From: an uncultured Paenibacillaceae bacterium
GTDB lineage: Bacteria; Bacillota; Bacilli; Aneurinibacillales; Aneurinibacillaceae
Assembly: GCA_946478845.1 (NCBI GenBank)
Contig: CAMLDI010000076.1
Coordinates: 1 to 8,488 of the forward strand
Direction: 5' to 3'
DNA length: 8,488 nucleotides
Part shown: positions 1 to 6,035 of the stretch, one piece after another
How the letters are laid out: every line of letters begins with the position of its first letter
Position numbering within the stretch: position 1 is the first letter of the stretch
The notes under the pieces: generated by a model
The model's input: only the letters and a program-made list of their open reading frames with translations
Told to the model about the DNA's origin: nothing
Database searches by the model: none
Program-made: the position numbers and the translations under genes

Positions 1-2
1 TT

Positions 3-1451
3 GCGGAACGGACGGGTGGGGATATTTATATTGGCGTCGTAGGTCCAGTCCGTACAGGGAAGTCCACCTTTATTAAACGGTTTATGGAATCAGTTGTTAT
101 CCCAAATATTCCAAATGAATTGGAAAGGGTTCGGGCGACAGATGAACTGCCTCAAAGTGCTGCCGGAAAAATCATTATGACTACCGAACCAAAATTCGTT
201 CCAAATAATTCTGTTGAAATTAACGTCACAGATGGGTTGGATATAAATGTGCGTTTAGTGGATTGTGTGGGGTATGCCGTAGATGGGGCGAGAGGCTATG
301 AGGATGAAAATGGACCCCGAATGATTACAACCCCCTGGTATGAAGAACCGGTACCTTTTGAAGAGGCAGCTGAACTAGGTACCCGAAAAGTGATAAAAGA
401 ACACTCTACCCTTGGCGTAGTTATTACTACAGATGGAACCATTACAGATATTCCCCGCAGAGAGTATATTGAAGCTGAGGAAAAAGTGATTAACGAATTA
501 AAAGAGGTTGGCAAACCCTTTGTTGTGGTTATAAATTCTCAACAGCCTAATCATCCCGATACCATGGCTCTTCGGGGTGATTTAGAAGAAAAATATGATG
601 TTCCTGTATTGGCAATCAGTGCAGATACCATGGGGGAAAGGGAAGGATTAGATGTATTAAGGGAAGTCCTCTTTGAATTCCCAGTCCATGAAGTAAATGT
701 GAATCTGCCTTCCTGGGTGATGGTTCTCCATGATAACCATTGGTTACGTGAGAACTTTGAAGAAGCGGTAAGGGATACAGTGAAAGACATTCGCCGTTTG
801 CGGGATGTCGATCGGGTAGTTGGATTCTTTACAGAATATGAATTCATTGACAGAGCCTCCCTTTCGGATATGAATATGGGGCAAGGGGTTGCAGAAATAG
901 ACCTGTATGCCAATGAAGAACTGTATGATCAAATTTTAATGGAAGTGGTTGGAGTAGAAATCCGGGGCAAGGACCATCTTTTGCAATTGATGCAAGAGTT
1001 TTCTATGGCGAAAAGGGAATATGATAAAATATCCGGTGCCCTTTCTATGGTTCGCCAAACGGGTTATGGCATTGCACCTCCATCCCTTGAAGAAATGAAA
1101 TTAGATGAGCCAGAAATTATCCGCCATGGATCACGCTTTGGGGTTCGCCTGCGGGCAACGGCTCCATCTATTCATATGATTCGAGTAGATGTTGAATCTG
1201 AATTTGCTCCTATTATTGGTACTGAGAAGCAAAGTGAGGAATTAGTCAGATACTTGATGCAAGATTTCGAAGAAAATCCATTAAGCATTTGGAACTCTGA
1301 TATATTCGGCAGATCCTTAAATTCAATTGTAAATGAAGGAATCTCTGCCAAATTATCTATGATGCCGGATAACGCCCGTTATAAGTTGCAGGAAACCCTT
1401 GGAAGAATCATTAATGAGGGTTCTGGCGGATTAATCGCTATTATATTGTAA
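3..1451 (+). CDS. spoIVA: SpoIVA, spore coat morphogenetic ATPase (5' end outside window)
   Basis: The reading frame is open from the window edge; translation from base 3 gives AERTGGDIYIGVVGPVRTGKST, matching SpoIVA from about residue 11, so some 10 codons are missing. The 482 visible residues fit the usual total of 492. A Walker A motif (GPVRTGKST, bases 42-68, lysine at about full-length residue 30), a downstream LVDCVGY segment and a VVITTDGT strand mark the TRAFAC-like ATPase domain. The C terminus ends in the family-typical NEGSGGLIAIIL. In B. subtilis SpoIVA is made in the mother cell, is anchored to the forespore outer membrane by SpoVM, and polymerises on ATP hydrolysis to form the coat basement layer. 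The internal ATG at 84 lies after Walker A and cannot be the true start. The promoter, sigma-E dependent in B. subtilis, is outside the window. A hairpin terminator follows. This gene is the best evidence that the organism forms endospores. Confidence 0.97.
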   Translation, partial: AERTGGDIYIGVVGPVRTGKSTFIKRFMESVVIPNIPNELERVRATDELPQSAAGKIIMTTEPKFVPNNSVEINVTDGLDINVRLVDCVGYAVDGARGYEDENGPRMITTPWYEEPVPFEEAAELGTRKVIKEHSTLGVVITTDGTITDIPRREYIEAEEKVINELKEVGKPFVVVINSQQPNHPDTMALRGDLEEKYDVPVLAISADTMGEREGLDVLREVLFEFPVHEVNVNLPSWVMVLHDNHWLRENFEEAVRDTVKDIRRLRDVDRVVGFFTEYEFIDRASLSDMNMGQGVAEIDLYANEELYDQILMEVVGVEIRGKDHLLQLMQEFSMAKREYDKISGALSMVRQTGYGIAPPSLEEMKLDEPEIIRHGSRFGVRLRATAPSIHMIRVDVESEFAPIIGTEKQSEELVRYLMQDFEENPLSIWNSDIFGRSLNSIVNEGISAKLSMMPDNARYKLQETLGRIINEGSGGLIAIIL

Positions 1452-1466
1452 AAAATGTTGAATATT

Positions 1467-1507
1467 AACAACCCTATTTTCTAAGATAGGGTTGTTTTCT
1501 CATTTTA
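1467..1507 (+). terminator. Rho-independent terminator after spoIVA
   Basis: AACAACCCTAT (1467-1477) pairs perfectly with ATAGGGTTGTT (1486-1496), an 11-bp stem with an 8-nt loop. It is followed by an interrupted T-rich run (TTTTCTCATTTT). It begins 15 bases after the spoIVA stop and separates the sporulation gene from hbs. Confidence 0.88.
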
Positions 1508-1531
1508 TAAGGCATATATCTTGAAATTTTC

Positions 1532-1560
1532 TTGAATTACGGGACTTTCTATATTAAGAT
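1532..1560 (+). promoter_or_regulatory. Possible sigma-A promoter for hbs (distal)
   Basis: TTGAAT (1532-1537) and TAAGAT (1555-1560) are separated by 17 bases; each matches the vegetative consensus at 4 of 6 positions. It lies just past the spoIVA terminator and about 100 bases before hbs. hbs needs its own promoter here, but this exact pair is a visual match only. Confidence 0.35.
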
Positions 1561-1572
1561 AAGCATTACGGA

Positions 1573-1601
1573 TGATAGAAAATCTAGGAAATATGTATAA
1601 T
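1573..1601 (+). promoter_or_regulatory. Possible second hbs promoter with a consensus -10
   Basis: A perfect TATAAT lies at 1596-1601, 63 bases before the hbs start codon. The -35 window at 17-base spacing (TGATAG, 1573-1578) is poor, so any activity would rest on the -10 box or on an activator. B. subtilis hbs is known to use more than one promoter, which makes a second one plausible. Confidence 0.27.
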
Positions 1602-1636
1602 TATCTTGCAAATGGTGAACAACGTATAACAAGATA
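1602..1636 (+). promoter_or_regulatory. Upstream hairpin in the hbs leader
   Basis: TATCTTG (1602-1608) pairs perfectly with CAAGATA (1630-1636), a 7-bp stem with a 21-nt loop. Its right arm ends one base before the left arm of the start-codon hairpin at 1637, so the two helices could stack coaxially in the mRNA. Transcripts from the distal promoter candidate would carry it. With 7 bp and a large loop it is only modestly convincing alone. Confidence 0.35.
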
Positions 1637-1667
1637 TCATACCTTTGGGAGGAGGTGAAAGGTATGA
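1637..1667 (+). promoter_or_regulatory. Hairpin displaying the hbs Shine-Dalgarno and enclosing its start codon
   Basis: TCATACCTTT (1637-1646) and AAAGGTATGA (1658-1667) form a perfect 10-bp inverted repeat. The 11-nt loop between them is GGGAGGAGGTG, the ribosome binding site, and the ATG of hbs (1664-1666) pairs with CAT at 1638-1640. AGGAGGTGA (1650-1658) is complementary to 9 bases of the 16S rRNA 3' end. A 30S subunit could thus dock on the exposed loop while the start codon stays closed until the stem melts. The pairing is seen directly; a regulatory or mRNA-stability role is inferred. Confidence 0.6.
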
Positions 1668-1936
1668 ATAAATCTGATTTAATCACACGTGTATCAGAAG
1701 TTGCTGATCTTTCTAAGAAAGATGCAACCAAAGCAGTGGAAGCTGTGTTTGATGCGATTACAGAAGCTTTGCAAGCTGGTGATAAAGTACAATTAATCGG
1801 CTTTGGAAATTTCGAAGTTCGCGAACGTGCAGCTCGTAAAGGACGCAATCCTCAAACGGGTGAAGAAATTGAGATCGCTGCAAGTAAAGTTCCTGCCTTC
1901 AAGCCAGGAAAGGCTCTGAAGGAAGGTCTCCAATAG
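1664..1936 (+). CDS. hbs: HU-family DNA-binding protein HBsu
   Basis: HU is the nucleoid-associated protein that binds and bends DNA as a homodimer. The 90-residue product begins [28 protein letters not shown] and carries the hallmark [26 protein letters not shown] segment (about residues 46-71). That segment holds the beta-arm with the intercalating Pro of the RNPxTG tip, followed by the [12 protein letters not shown]-terminal end. Length matches the family (90-92). The ATG at 1664 is chosen because the in-frame GTG at 1655 lies inside the ribosome binding site; spacing from AGGAGG to the ATG is 8 bases. Many codons are of the GTT/CGT/GCT type, fitting high expression. It is a single-gene unit between two terminators, with an unusual leader hairpin over its start. 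Its place between spoIVA and folE matches B. subtilis. Confidence 0.98.
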   Translation: MNKSDLITRVSEVADLSKKDATKAVEAVFDAITEALQAGDKVQLIGFGNFEVRERAARKGRNPQTGEEIEIAASKVPAFKPGKALKEGLQ

Positions 1937-1968
1937 GGCGGTACATATCGCCAGGGACATAGGGTAGA

Positions 1969-2000
1969 AAAGAGCCGTACCATTGGTACGGCTCTTTCTC
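1969..2000 (+). terminator. Rho-independent terminator after hbs
   Basis: AAAGAGCCGTACC (1969-1981) pairs perfectly with GGTACGGCTCTTT (1985-1997), 13 bp with a 3-nt ATT loop. The stem is strong but the trailing run (TTTCTCTG) is a weak U-tract, so some read-through into folE is possible. It begins 33 bases after the hbs stop. Confidence 0.8.
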
Positions 2001-2059
2001 TGTCCATTTTGGGTATGATAATATTAATGAAGCATGAGAAGTTGTTGGAGGATTACCTA

Positions 2060-2623
2060 ATGAGTATAGATTACGAAAAAATACAACAAGCTGTACGCAT
2101 GATTTTAGAAGCGGTAGGTGAGGATCCAGACAGAGAAGGCCTGTTGGAAACACCTACTCGTGTGGCACGCATGTATGAAGAAATTTTCAGCGGACTAAAA
2201 ACGGATCCAAGAGAGTATTTTTCTGCCATCTTTAGTGAACAACACGAAGAACTTGTCCTGGTAAAGGATATTCCTTTTTATTCAACTTGTGAACATCACT
2301 TGGTTCCCTTCTATGGTTTGGCCCATGTGGCCTACATTCCCCGAAACGGAAAAGTGGTGGGCTTGTCCAAATTAGCCCGTGCTGTGGAAGCAGTGGCAAA
2401 ACGCCCTCAATTACAGGAAAGAATTACTTCTACTGTTGCTAATACCATTGTTGAAACCTTAGCACCCTATGGGGTCGTTGTGGTTGTCGAGGCAGAACAT
2501 TTATGTATGACCATGAGAGGCGTTAAAAAACCAGGAGCAAAAACCGTAACTTCTGCTGTTCGGGGCGTATTTGAAAAAGATGCTGCTGCTAGAGCAGAAG
2601 TTTTTAGCCTAATTAAAGGCTAG
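2060..2623 (+). CDS. folE: GTP cyclohydrolase I
   Basis: This enzyme converts GTP to 7,8-dihydroneopterin triphosphate, the first step of tetrahydrofolate synthesis, and acts in the cytosol as a homodecamer. The 187-residue product (family about 190 in Bacillus) shows [15 protein letters not shown] (residues 25-39) and [12 protein letters not shown] with zinc ligands Cys77 and His80. It also has [23 protein letters not shown] (101-123) and [19 protein letters not shown] with active-site His147 and third zinc ligand Cys149. This is therefore the zinc-dependent FolE (type IA), not the FolE2 type. The ATG at 2060 is chosen because TTGGAGGA ends 8 bases upstream; the in-frame ATGs at 2009 and 2027 lack a ribosome binding site and add residues absent from the family. 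It precedes mtrB as in B. subtilis, where the pair was named mtrA-mtrB. A TATGAT hexamer at 2014-2019 may be a -10, but I see no good -35. Confidence 0.98.
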   Translation: MSIDYEKIQQAVRMILEAVGEDPDREGLLETPTRVARMYEEIFSGLKTDPREYFSAIFSEQHEELVLVKDIPFYSTCEHHLVPFYGLAHVAYIPRNGKVVGLSKLARAVEAVAKRPQLQERITSTVANTIVETLAPYGVVVVVEAEHLCMTMRGVKKPGAKTVTSAVRGVFEKDAAARAEVFSLIKG

Positions 2624-2626
2624 TTA

Positions 2627-2655
2627 TTGACACCTTTCATCTTTTGCGGGATAGT
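2627..2655 (+). promoter_or_regulatory. Possible sigma-A promoter for mtrB
   Basis: A perfect TTGACA (2627-2632) begins 4 bases after the folE stop, followed at 17-base spacing by GATAGT (2650-2655), 4 of 6 to TATAAT. It would start transcription near 2662, about 35 bases before the mtrB ATG. A short inverted repeat (TAGCCT 2605-2610, AGGCTA 2617-2622) precedes it across the folE stop. mtrB may therefore be transcribed separately as well as with folE. Confidence 0.42.
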
Positions 2656-2696
2656 AATTTGTGGAGATTGAACGGACAATAAGGAGGATGGATGGA

Positions 2697-2924
2697 ATGA
2701 ATAAAACATCTAGCGAGTTTATCATTATTAAAGCCCTGGAAAGTGGCGTCAATGTGATTGGATTAACCCGTGGGGAATCAACTAAGTTTCATCATTCGGA
2801 AAAACTTGACAAGGGAGAAATTATGATTGCCCAGTTTACAGAACATACATCGGCGATTAAAGTAAGAGGGAAGGCCATCATTCAAACCAGTAATGGTACC
2901 ATTGATACACTCATCGAAGATTAA
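2697..2924 (+). CDS. mtrB: TRAP, trp RNA-binding attenuation protein
   Basis: TRAP forms an 11-subunit ring that, when loaded with tryptophan, wraps RNA bearing (G/U)AG repeats and so shuts down trp operon transcription and translation in Bacillus. The 75-residue product equals the B. subtilis length and is very similar in its core: [20 protein letters not shown] and [22 protein letters not shown]. Residues equivalent to the RNA contacts are kept (Glu35, Lys36, Lys39, Lys55, Arg57), as are the Thr24/Thr29 loop and the FTEHTS segment that frames the tryptophan pocket. It should therefore be a working tryptophan sensor. AAGGAGG (2681-2687) sits 9 bases before the ATG at 2697; the in-frame ATG at 2688 abuts it and is too close. 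The C-terminal tail ([11 protein letters not shown]) differs from B. subtilis, as expected for this variable end. I found no run of NAG triplets in the window that could be its RNA target. Confidence 0.96.
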   Translation: MNKTSSEFIIIKALESGVNVIGLTRGESTKFHHSEKLDKGEIMIAQFTEHTSAIKVRGKAIIQTSNGTIDTLIED

Positions 2925-2965
2925 ACAATAAGGGGGATTATTGGTATCTAGACAATTGGTGAATG

Positions 2966-2974
2966 TGGTATACT
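2966..2974 (+). promoter_or_regulatory. Possible extended -10 promoter for the hepS-hepT gene run
   Basis: TGGTATACT matches the extended -10 form TGnTATAAT at all but one position and lies 64 bases before the hepS start, in the only sizeable gap (114 bases) upstream of the six-gene cluster. No good -35 is present at 17 bases (ATCTAG), but extended -10 promoters often do without one. TTGGTG (2956-2961) and CACCAA (2997-3002) form an inverted repeat around it, with CTTAAA/TTTAAG (2973-2978, 2991-2996) nested inside. This might be an operator or leader fold, or chance. Confidence 0.4.
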
Positions 2975-3038
2975 TAAATGTATGTGTTTTTTTAAGCACC
3001 AAATAAGTGTGGGGAAAGTCAGATGGGGGAAAAAAGAA

Positions 3039-3848
3039 ATGAAACTTGTTAGAGGCCATTTACAGGAGGATATTACGGCTATTTATCAACAGGTCATAGA
3101 CCAGGTGAACCATGATGTACTAACCCGATATGTAGAAAATCCGCCGATTTCCTTCCTGAGAATGAAATTGCTGTATTTATTTTTAACCCAGTTGGGATTG
3201 GCGCAATCCATGATTCATCGTTATATTGTAACAAGTTCCCTGGTACAATTGGGCCTTGATAGCCATGAAAATATTGGACAGGGAAAAGAAGAAACACTGC
3301 AAGCCATTCGGACACGCCAGTTAACCGTTCTTGCTGGGGATTTCTTTAGTAGCAAATATTACTACTTATTAGCTCGTGCAGGGGATGTTCGGGGAATTCG
3401 CCAATTGGCAAAAGGAATTGAAAAAATTAACGAGTTCAAAATGAAGTTATATCGTGAAAAGAATATAAACGCTGAAGATTATTTGCAGCGTAAAACTGAA
3501 ATTGAAGCCCAATTGCTTCTATCTTTTGTAGAGGACATGGCTTGTGATAAAAAAGAAATCTGGCATTCCTTTATTTATCAACTGATTCTTATTGAATATT
3601 TATTGCATGATTATGAAGCCTGCCGCTGGAATCACTACCCTGGCCAATATTACAACCTTTTAAGCCGGGAAAACGGGGCGTTTAACAGCTATCGGATATT
3701 AGTGAACCGGATTCACCAGGCTGTTTTTAAAGGCCGGAAATTATTAAATGGCTTGTCTGATACTACAGTGTATGAAGACTTAAAACAAATTCTGGATGAT
3801 TATGTAGAAAAATTGGACAACCAGAATGGACTAGCGGAGGAGTTGTAA
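3039..3848 (+). CDS. hepS: Heptaprenyl diphosphate synthase component I (HepS)
   Basis: HepS is the small, non-catalytic subunit of the two-part heptaprenyl diphosphate synthase; with HepT it makes the C35 side chain of menaquinone-7. The 269-residue product (251 in B. subtilis) carries the family block RQLTVLAGDFFSSKYYYLLA (residues 93-112) followed by an INEFKMKLY helix (130-138). Before it lies IVTSSLVQLGLDSHENI (63-79), corresponding to IVTAMLVQSALDTHDEV in B. subtilis. It has no Asp-rich catalytic motif, as expected for this subunit. The ATG at 3039 is preferred because GGGGGA (3025-3030) precedes it by 8 bases; an in-frame ATG at 2982 has no ribosome binding site and would add a non-conserved stretch. 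Its stop lies 3 bases before menG, whose ribosome binding site is inside the hepS 3' end, implying cotranscription. In B. subtilis the order is hepS-menG-hepT; here the partner hepT is three genes further away. Confidence 0.93.
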   Translation: MKLVRGHLQEDITAIYQQVIDQVNHDVLTRYVENPPISFLRMKLLYLFLTQLGLAQSMIHRYIVTSSLVQLGLDSHENIGQGKEETLQAIRTRQLTVLAGDFFSSKYYYLLARAGDVRGIRQLAKGIEKINEFKMKLYREKNINAEDYLQRKTEIEAQLLLSFVEDMACDKKEIWHSFIYQLILIEYLLHDYEACRWNHYPGQYYNLLSRENGAFNSYRILVNRIHQAVFKGRKLLNGLSDTTVYEDLKQILDDYVEKLDNQNGLAEEL

Positions 3849-3851
3849 GGC

Positions 3852-4571
3852 ATGAGTAAGCAATTGGGTGGGGAAGAAAAAGCCCATTTTGTTCATTCGG
3901 TTTTTGAATCCATTGCCAAAGAATACGATCGAATGAATTCAGTGATTAGTTTTGGACGCCATGTAGCCTGGCGTGAGTATACAAATAAACGGATGGGTGT
4001 AAAAACCGGGGAAAAAGCCATCGATATATGTTGTGGTACATGTGATTGGACCATGAGTCTGGCAAAAGCTGTTGGTCCTAAAGGAGAAGTTGTAGGCCTT
4101 GATTTCAGCCAAAACATGCTAGATGTGGGGAAATTGAAAATCGAAAAAGAAGGGCTGAATCAAATCCAACTGGTGAACGGCGATGCCATGAACATTCCTT
4201 TTCCAGACAACACCTTTGATTATGCCACCATTGGTTTTGCTTTGCGCAATGTCCCTGATTTGAAACAGGTGCTTAAAGAAATGGCACGGGTTGTTAAACC
4301 TGGAGGGCAAGTGGTTTCTCTGGAAGTAAGTAAACCCCCATTTATTCCCTATCGGAAATTATTCTTCTTCTATTTTTATAACATTCTTCCTATGATTGCC
4401 CGGTTAATTGTGGATAAATATGAAGAATATAGCTGGTTGCCTCAATCCTTAACCAATTTTCCAGACAGTAAACAATTGGCTCAGATTTTTGAGGAAGCAG
4501 GTCTGGTACATGTGGAAACTAAGCTTTTTGTGGGAGGGGTTTCAGCTCTTCACATTGGATACAAAAAATAG
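3852..4571 (+). CDS. menG: Demethylmenaquinone C-methyltransferase (MenG/UbiE family)
   Basis: MenG is the SAM-dependent enzyme that methylates the ring of demethylmenaquinone, the last step of menaquinone synthesis in both the o-succinylbenzoate and futalosine routes (called MqnG in the latter). The 239-residue product resembles the 233-residue B. subtilis protein. It has YDRMNSVISFGRHVAWR (25-41), the SAM-binding motif DICCGTCDWT (58-67, with Cys where B. subtilis has Ala), GLDFS (82-86, acidic residue for the SAM ribose) and GDAMNIPFPDNTFDYATIGFALRNV (110-134). VKPGGQVVSLEVSKP (148-162) and C-terminal GGVSALHIGYKK follow. GGAGG at 3836-3840, within hepS, lies 11 bases before the ATG. The next gene starts 11 bases after its stop. 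Given the mqn genes downstream, it probably acts at the end of the futalosine pathway here. Confidence 0.96.
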   Translation: MSKQLGGEEKAHFVHSVFESIAKEYDRMNSVISFGRHVAWREYTNKRMGVKTGEKAIDICCGTCDWTMSLAKAVGPKGEVVGLDFSQNMLDVGKLKIEKEGLNQIQLVNGDAMNIPFPDNTFDYATIGFALRNVPDLKQVLKEMARVVKPGGQVVSLEVSKPPFIPYRKLFFFYFYNILPMIARLIVDKYEEYSWLPQSLTNFPDSKQLAQIFEEAGLVHVETKLFVGGVSALHIGYKK

Positions 4572-4582
4572 GTGGATGGTTT

Positions 4583-5443
4583 ATGAGAAAGTTAAAAATT
4601 ATTCTTGAAATGATTAAATTTGAACATACTATTTTCGCACTGCCTTTTGCTTTTATTGGGGCAGTCATCGGCAGTTTTGTGGTAAATCATGATTGGCCAA
4701 CCTGGTGGCAAATTTTATGGATTACTTTAGCCATGGCTGGTGCAAGAAATGCAGCCATGGCTTTAAATCGTCTTATTGATAAGCAAATCGATAAGGAAAA
4801 CCCCCGCACCGCATTGCGTGCTTTGCCAGCAGGTATACTTAAAGAAAAAGAAGTTCTGCTTTTTATCATTGGTTCCTTTATCTTGCTTTTTGTGTCCGCT
4901 TACCAGTTAAATATGTTGGCGGTGAAGTTGTTGCCCATTGCGGTATTTTTCCTGGTTTTTTATTCTTATACAAAAAGATTCACCTGGGCATGCCATTTGG
5001 TTTTAGGGATTACCGATGGCCTTGCACCTCTTGGCGGATATGTGGCTGTTACCGGAACTATTGATTGGATTGGTATGCTGCTCTTTGCTACGGTAGGCCT
5101 TTGGATTGCAGGCTTTGATATTATTTATTCTTGCCAGGATCACGAGTATGATCGGGAAAAAGGCCTTTACTCTATTCCCAGCCGGTTTGGCGTGAAGAAA
5201 GCATTATGGATTGCCCGATTCTTACATGTACTCACTGTAGCTGGATTTGTGGCTCTCTGGTATATGACCGATTTAGGCATGTGGTATTTAATTGGCATCA
5301 TTGCATCAACCCTTATTTTAATTTATGAACATACATTAGTTTCTGAAAAGGATTTATCAAAGGTGAATACTGCTTTTTCCATTAATGGAATTTTAAGTGT
5401 TCTTGTATTCGTCTTTACATTGATCGATTTGGTGGTCAAATGA
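4583..5443 (+). CDS. mqnP: UbiA-family prenyltransferase, likely MqnP of the futalosine menaquinone pathway
   Basis: This is an integral membrane prenyltransferase of 286 residues. Two Asp-rich motifs that bind Mg-prenyl diphosphate are intact: N62-R-L-I-D66-K-Q-I-D70, followed by NPRTALRALPAG, and D179-IIYSCQ-D186-HEY-D190, followed by SIPSRFG. About eight or nine hydrophobic helices are visible (for example near 15-34, 43-60, 92-108, 113-128, 137-156, 162-181, 210-227, 232-250, 265-284). By motif alone it resembles 4-hydroxybenzoate prenyltransferases. However, it is translationally linked to a UbiX gene and mqnA inside a hepS-menG-hepT cluster, so the likely job is to attach the heptaprenyl chain to 1,4-dihydroxy-6-naphthoate or a close product. 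That specificity is inference from context. It is not a MenA-like sequence to my eye. GGTGGAT (4571-4577) serves as ribosome binding site. Its stop overlaps the next start as ATGA. Confidence 0.87.
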   Translation: MRKLKIILEMIKFEHTIFALPFAFIGAVIGSFVVNHDWPTWWQILWITLAMAGARNAAMALNRLIDKQIDKENPRTALRALPAGILKEKEVLLFIIGSFILLFVSAYQLNMLAVKLLPIAVFFLVFYSYTKRFTWACHLVLGITDGLAPLGGYVAVTGTIDWIGMLLFATVGLWIAGFDIIYSCQDHEYDREKGLYSIPSRFGVKKALWIARFLHVLTVAGFVALWYMTDLGMWYLIGIIASTLILIYEHTLVSEKDLSKVNTAFSINGILSVLVFVFTLIDLVVK

Positions 5444-6030
5444 AAAAGAAGTATATGGTAGGAATTACAGGAGCCAGCGGTTCTGTTTATGGAATTCGCC
5501 TTGTTGAAGAATTATTAAAGCTTGGCCATGAGGTTCATCTTGTTGTTACCGAAGCAGGATGGCAGGTTTTCCGGGAAGAATTAAACTGGAATGTGGATAA
5601 TAGGGAATCTTTCCTTGAGGATACTTTTGCAGGGTATACTGGAATCTTGCATTACCATTCCCTGCATGATTATACAGCTTCTATCGCCAGCGGATCATTC
5701 CGCAGCCATGGGATGGTGGTGGTTCCTTGTTCTATGGGGACCTTATCTGGAATTGCTGCGGGTGCATCAGGAAACTTGTTAGAAAGAACTGCAGACGTAA
5801 TGTTAAAAGAAGGAAATATGCTGGTGCTTGTCCCTAGAGAAAGTCCATTCAACCCCATCCATCTGGAAAACATGTTGAAGCTTGCTAAATTAGGGGTAAG
5901 AATTGTACCAGCTATGCCTGGTTTTTATCATAAACCTCAAACCATTAGTGATGTAATTGATTTTATGGTTGGGAAAATAATGGATACCCTTGGCGAGCCT
6001 CATAATCTTTTTCGTAGATGGGGGGAGTGA
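5440..6030 (+). CDS. ubiX: UbiX-family flavin prenyltransferase
   Basis: UbiX enzymes join dimethylallyl phosphate to FMN, making the prenyl-FMN cofactor needed by UbiD-type decarboxylases. The 196-residue product has the N-terminal FMN-binding motif GITGASGSVYGIR (8-20), ASIASGSF (80-87), the VVPCSMGTLSGIAAGASGNLLERTADV block (94-120), and LVLVPRESPFNPIHLENM (128-145) containing the conserved Arg-Glu pair (133-134). A PAMPGFYHKPQTISDVIDF C-terminal segment follows. All of these are standard for the family and the length is typical. Its ATG overlaps the upstream stop by 4 bases (ATGA), so translation is probably coupled to the prenyltransferase. In the futalosine pathway a UbiD-like enzyme removes the naphthoate carboxyl group after prenylation; this protein would supply its cofactor (the role called MqnM by some). 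No ubiD gene lies in the window. It could also serve other UbiD enzymes. Confidence 0.93.
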   Translation: MKKKYMVGITGASGSVYGIRLVEELLKLGHEVHLVVTEAGWQVFREELNWNVDNRESFLEDTFAGYTGILHYHSLHDYTASIASGSFRSHGMVVVPCSMGTLSGIAAGASGNLLERTADVMLKEGNMLVLVPRESPFNPIHLENMLKLAKLGVRIVPAMPGFYHKPQTISDVIDFMVGKIMDTLGEPHNLFRRWGE

Positions 6031-6035
6031 AAAAT

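Noticed and set aside
551..913. 120-codon open frame on the minus strand inside spoIVA, and similar minus-strand frames elsewhere (for example 6221-6499, 4119-4310)
   Set aside because: They are antisense to well-conserved genes, low in complexity, and have no ribosome binding site or recognisable domain; they are shadows of the sense coding pattern.
1655..1663. Upstream GTG start for hbs
   Set aside because: The GTG is part of the Shine-Dalgarno itself; the ATG at 1664 gives the family-standard MNKSDLI start.
1549..1848. 99-codon minus-strand frame across the hbs leader and hbs
   Set aside because: It opposes a confident HU gene and its leader; the predicted protein resembles nothing I recognise and has no SD or promoter.
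2009..2059. Upstream ATG starts for folE
   Set aside because: They have no SD and add 17 or 11 residues absent from the family; the ATG at 2060 has GGAGG at suitable spacing.
2892..2903. AATGGTACCATT, a perfect 12-base palindrome near the end of mtrB
   Set aside because: It lies in coding sequence in the variable C-terminal region with no spacer or nearby promoter; not enough to call an operator.
2926..2943. CAATAA-GGGGGA-TTATTG hairpin just after mtrB as a terminator
   Set aside because: The stem is 6 bp and nearly all A-T, with no T-run after it, so it should not end transcription. The loop resembles an SD, but no start codon follows at useful spacing.
2949..2974. TAGACA and TATACT as a conventional sigma-A promoter before hepS
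   Set aside because: The spacer is only 14 bases, too short for normal use; the extended -10 reading of the same TATACT is more likely.
5591..5782. 63-codon plus-strand frame within ubiX
   Set aside because: It lies wholly inside the conserved UbiX reading frame in another phase and has no SD; no sign of a genuine overlapping gene.
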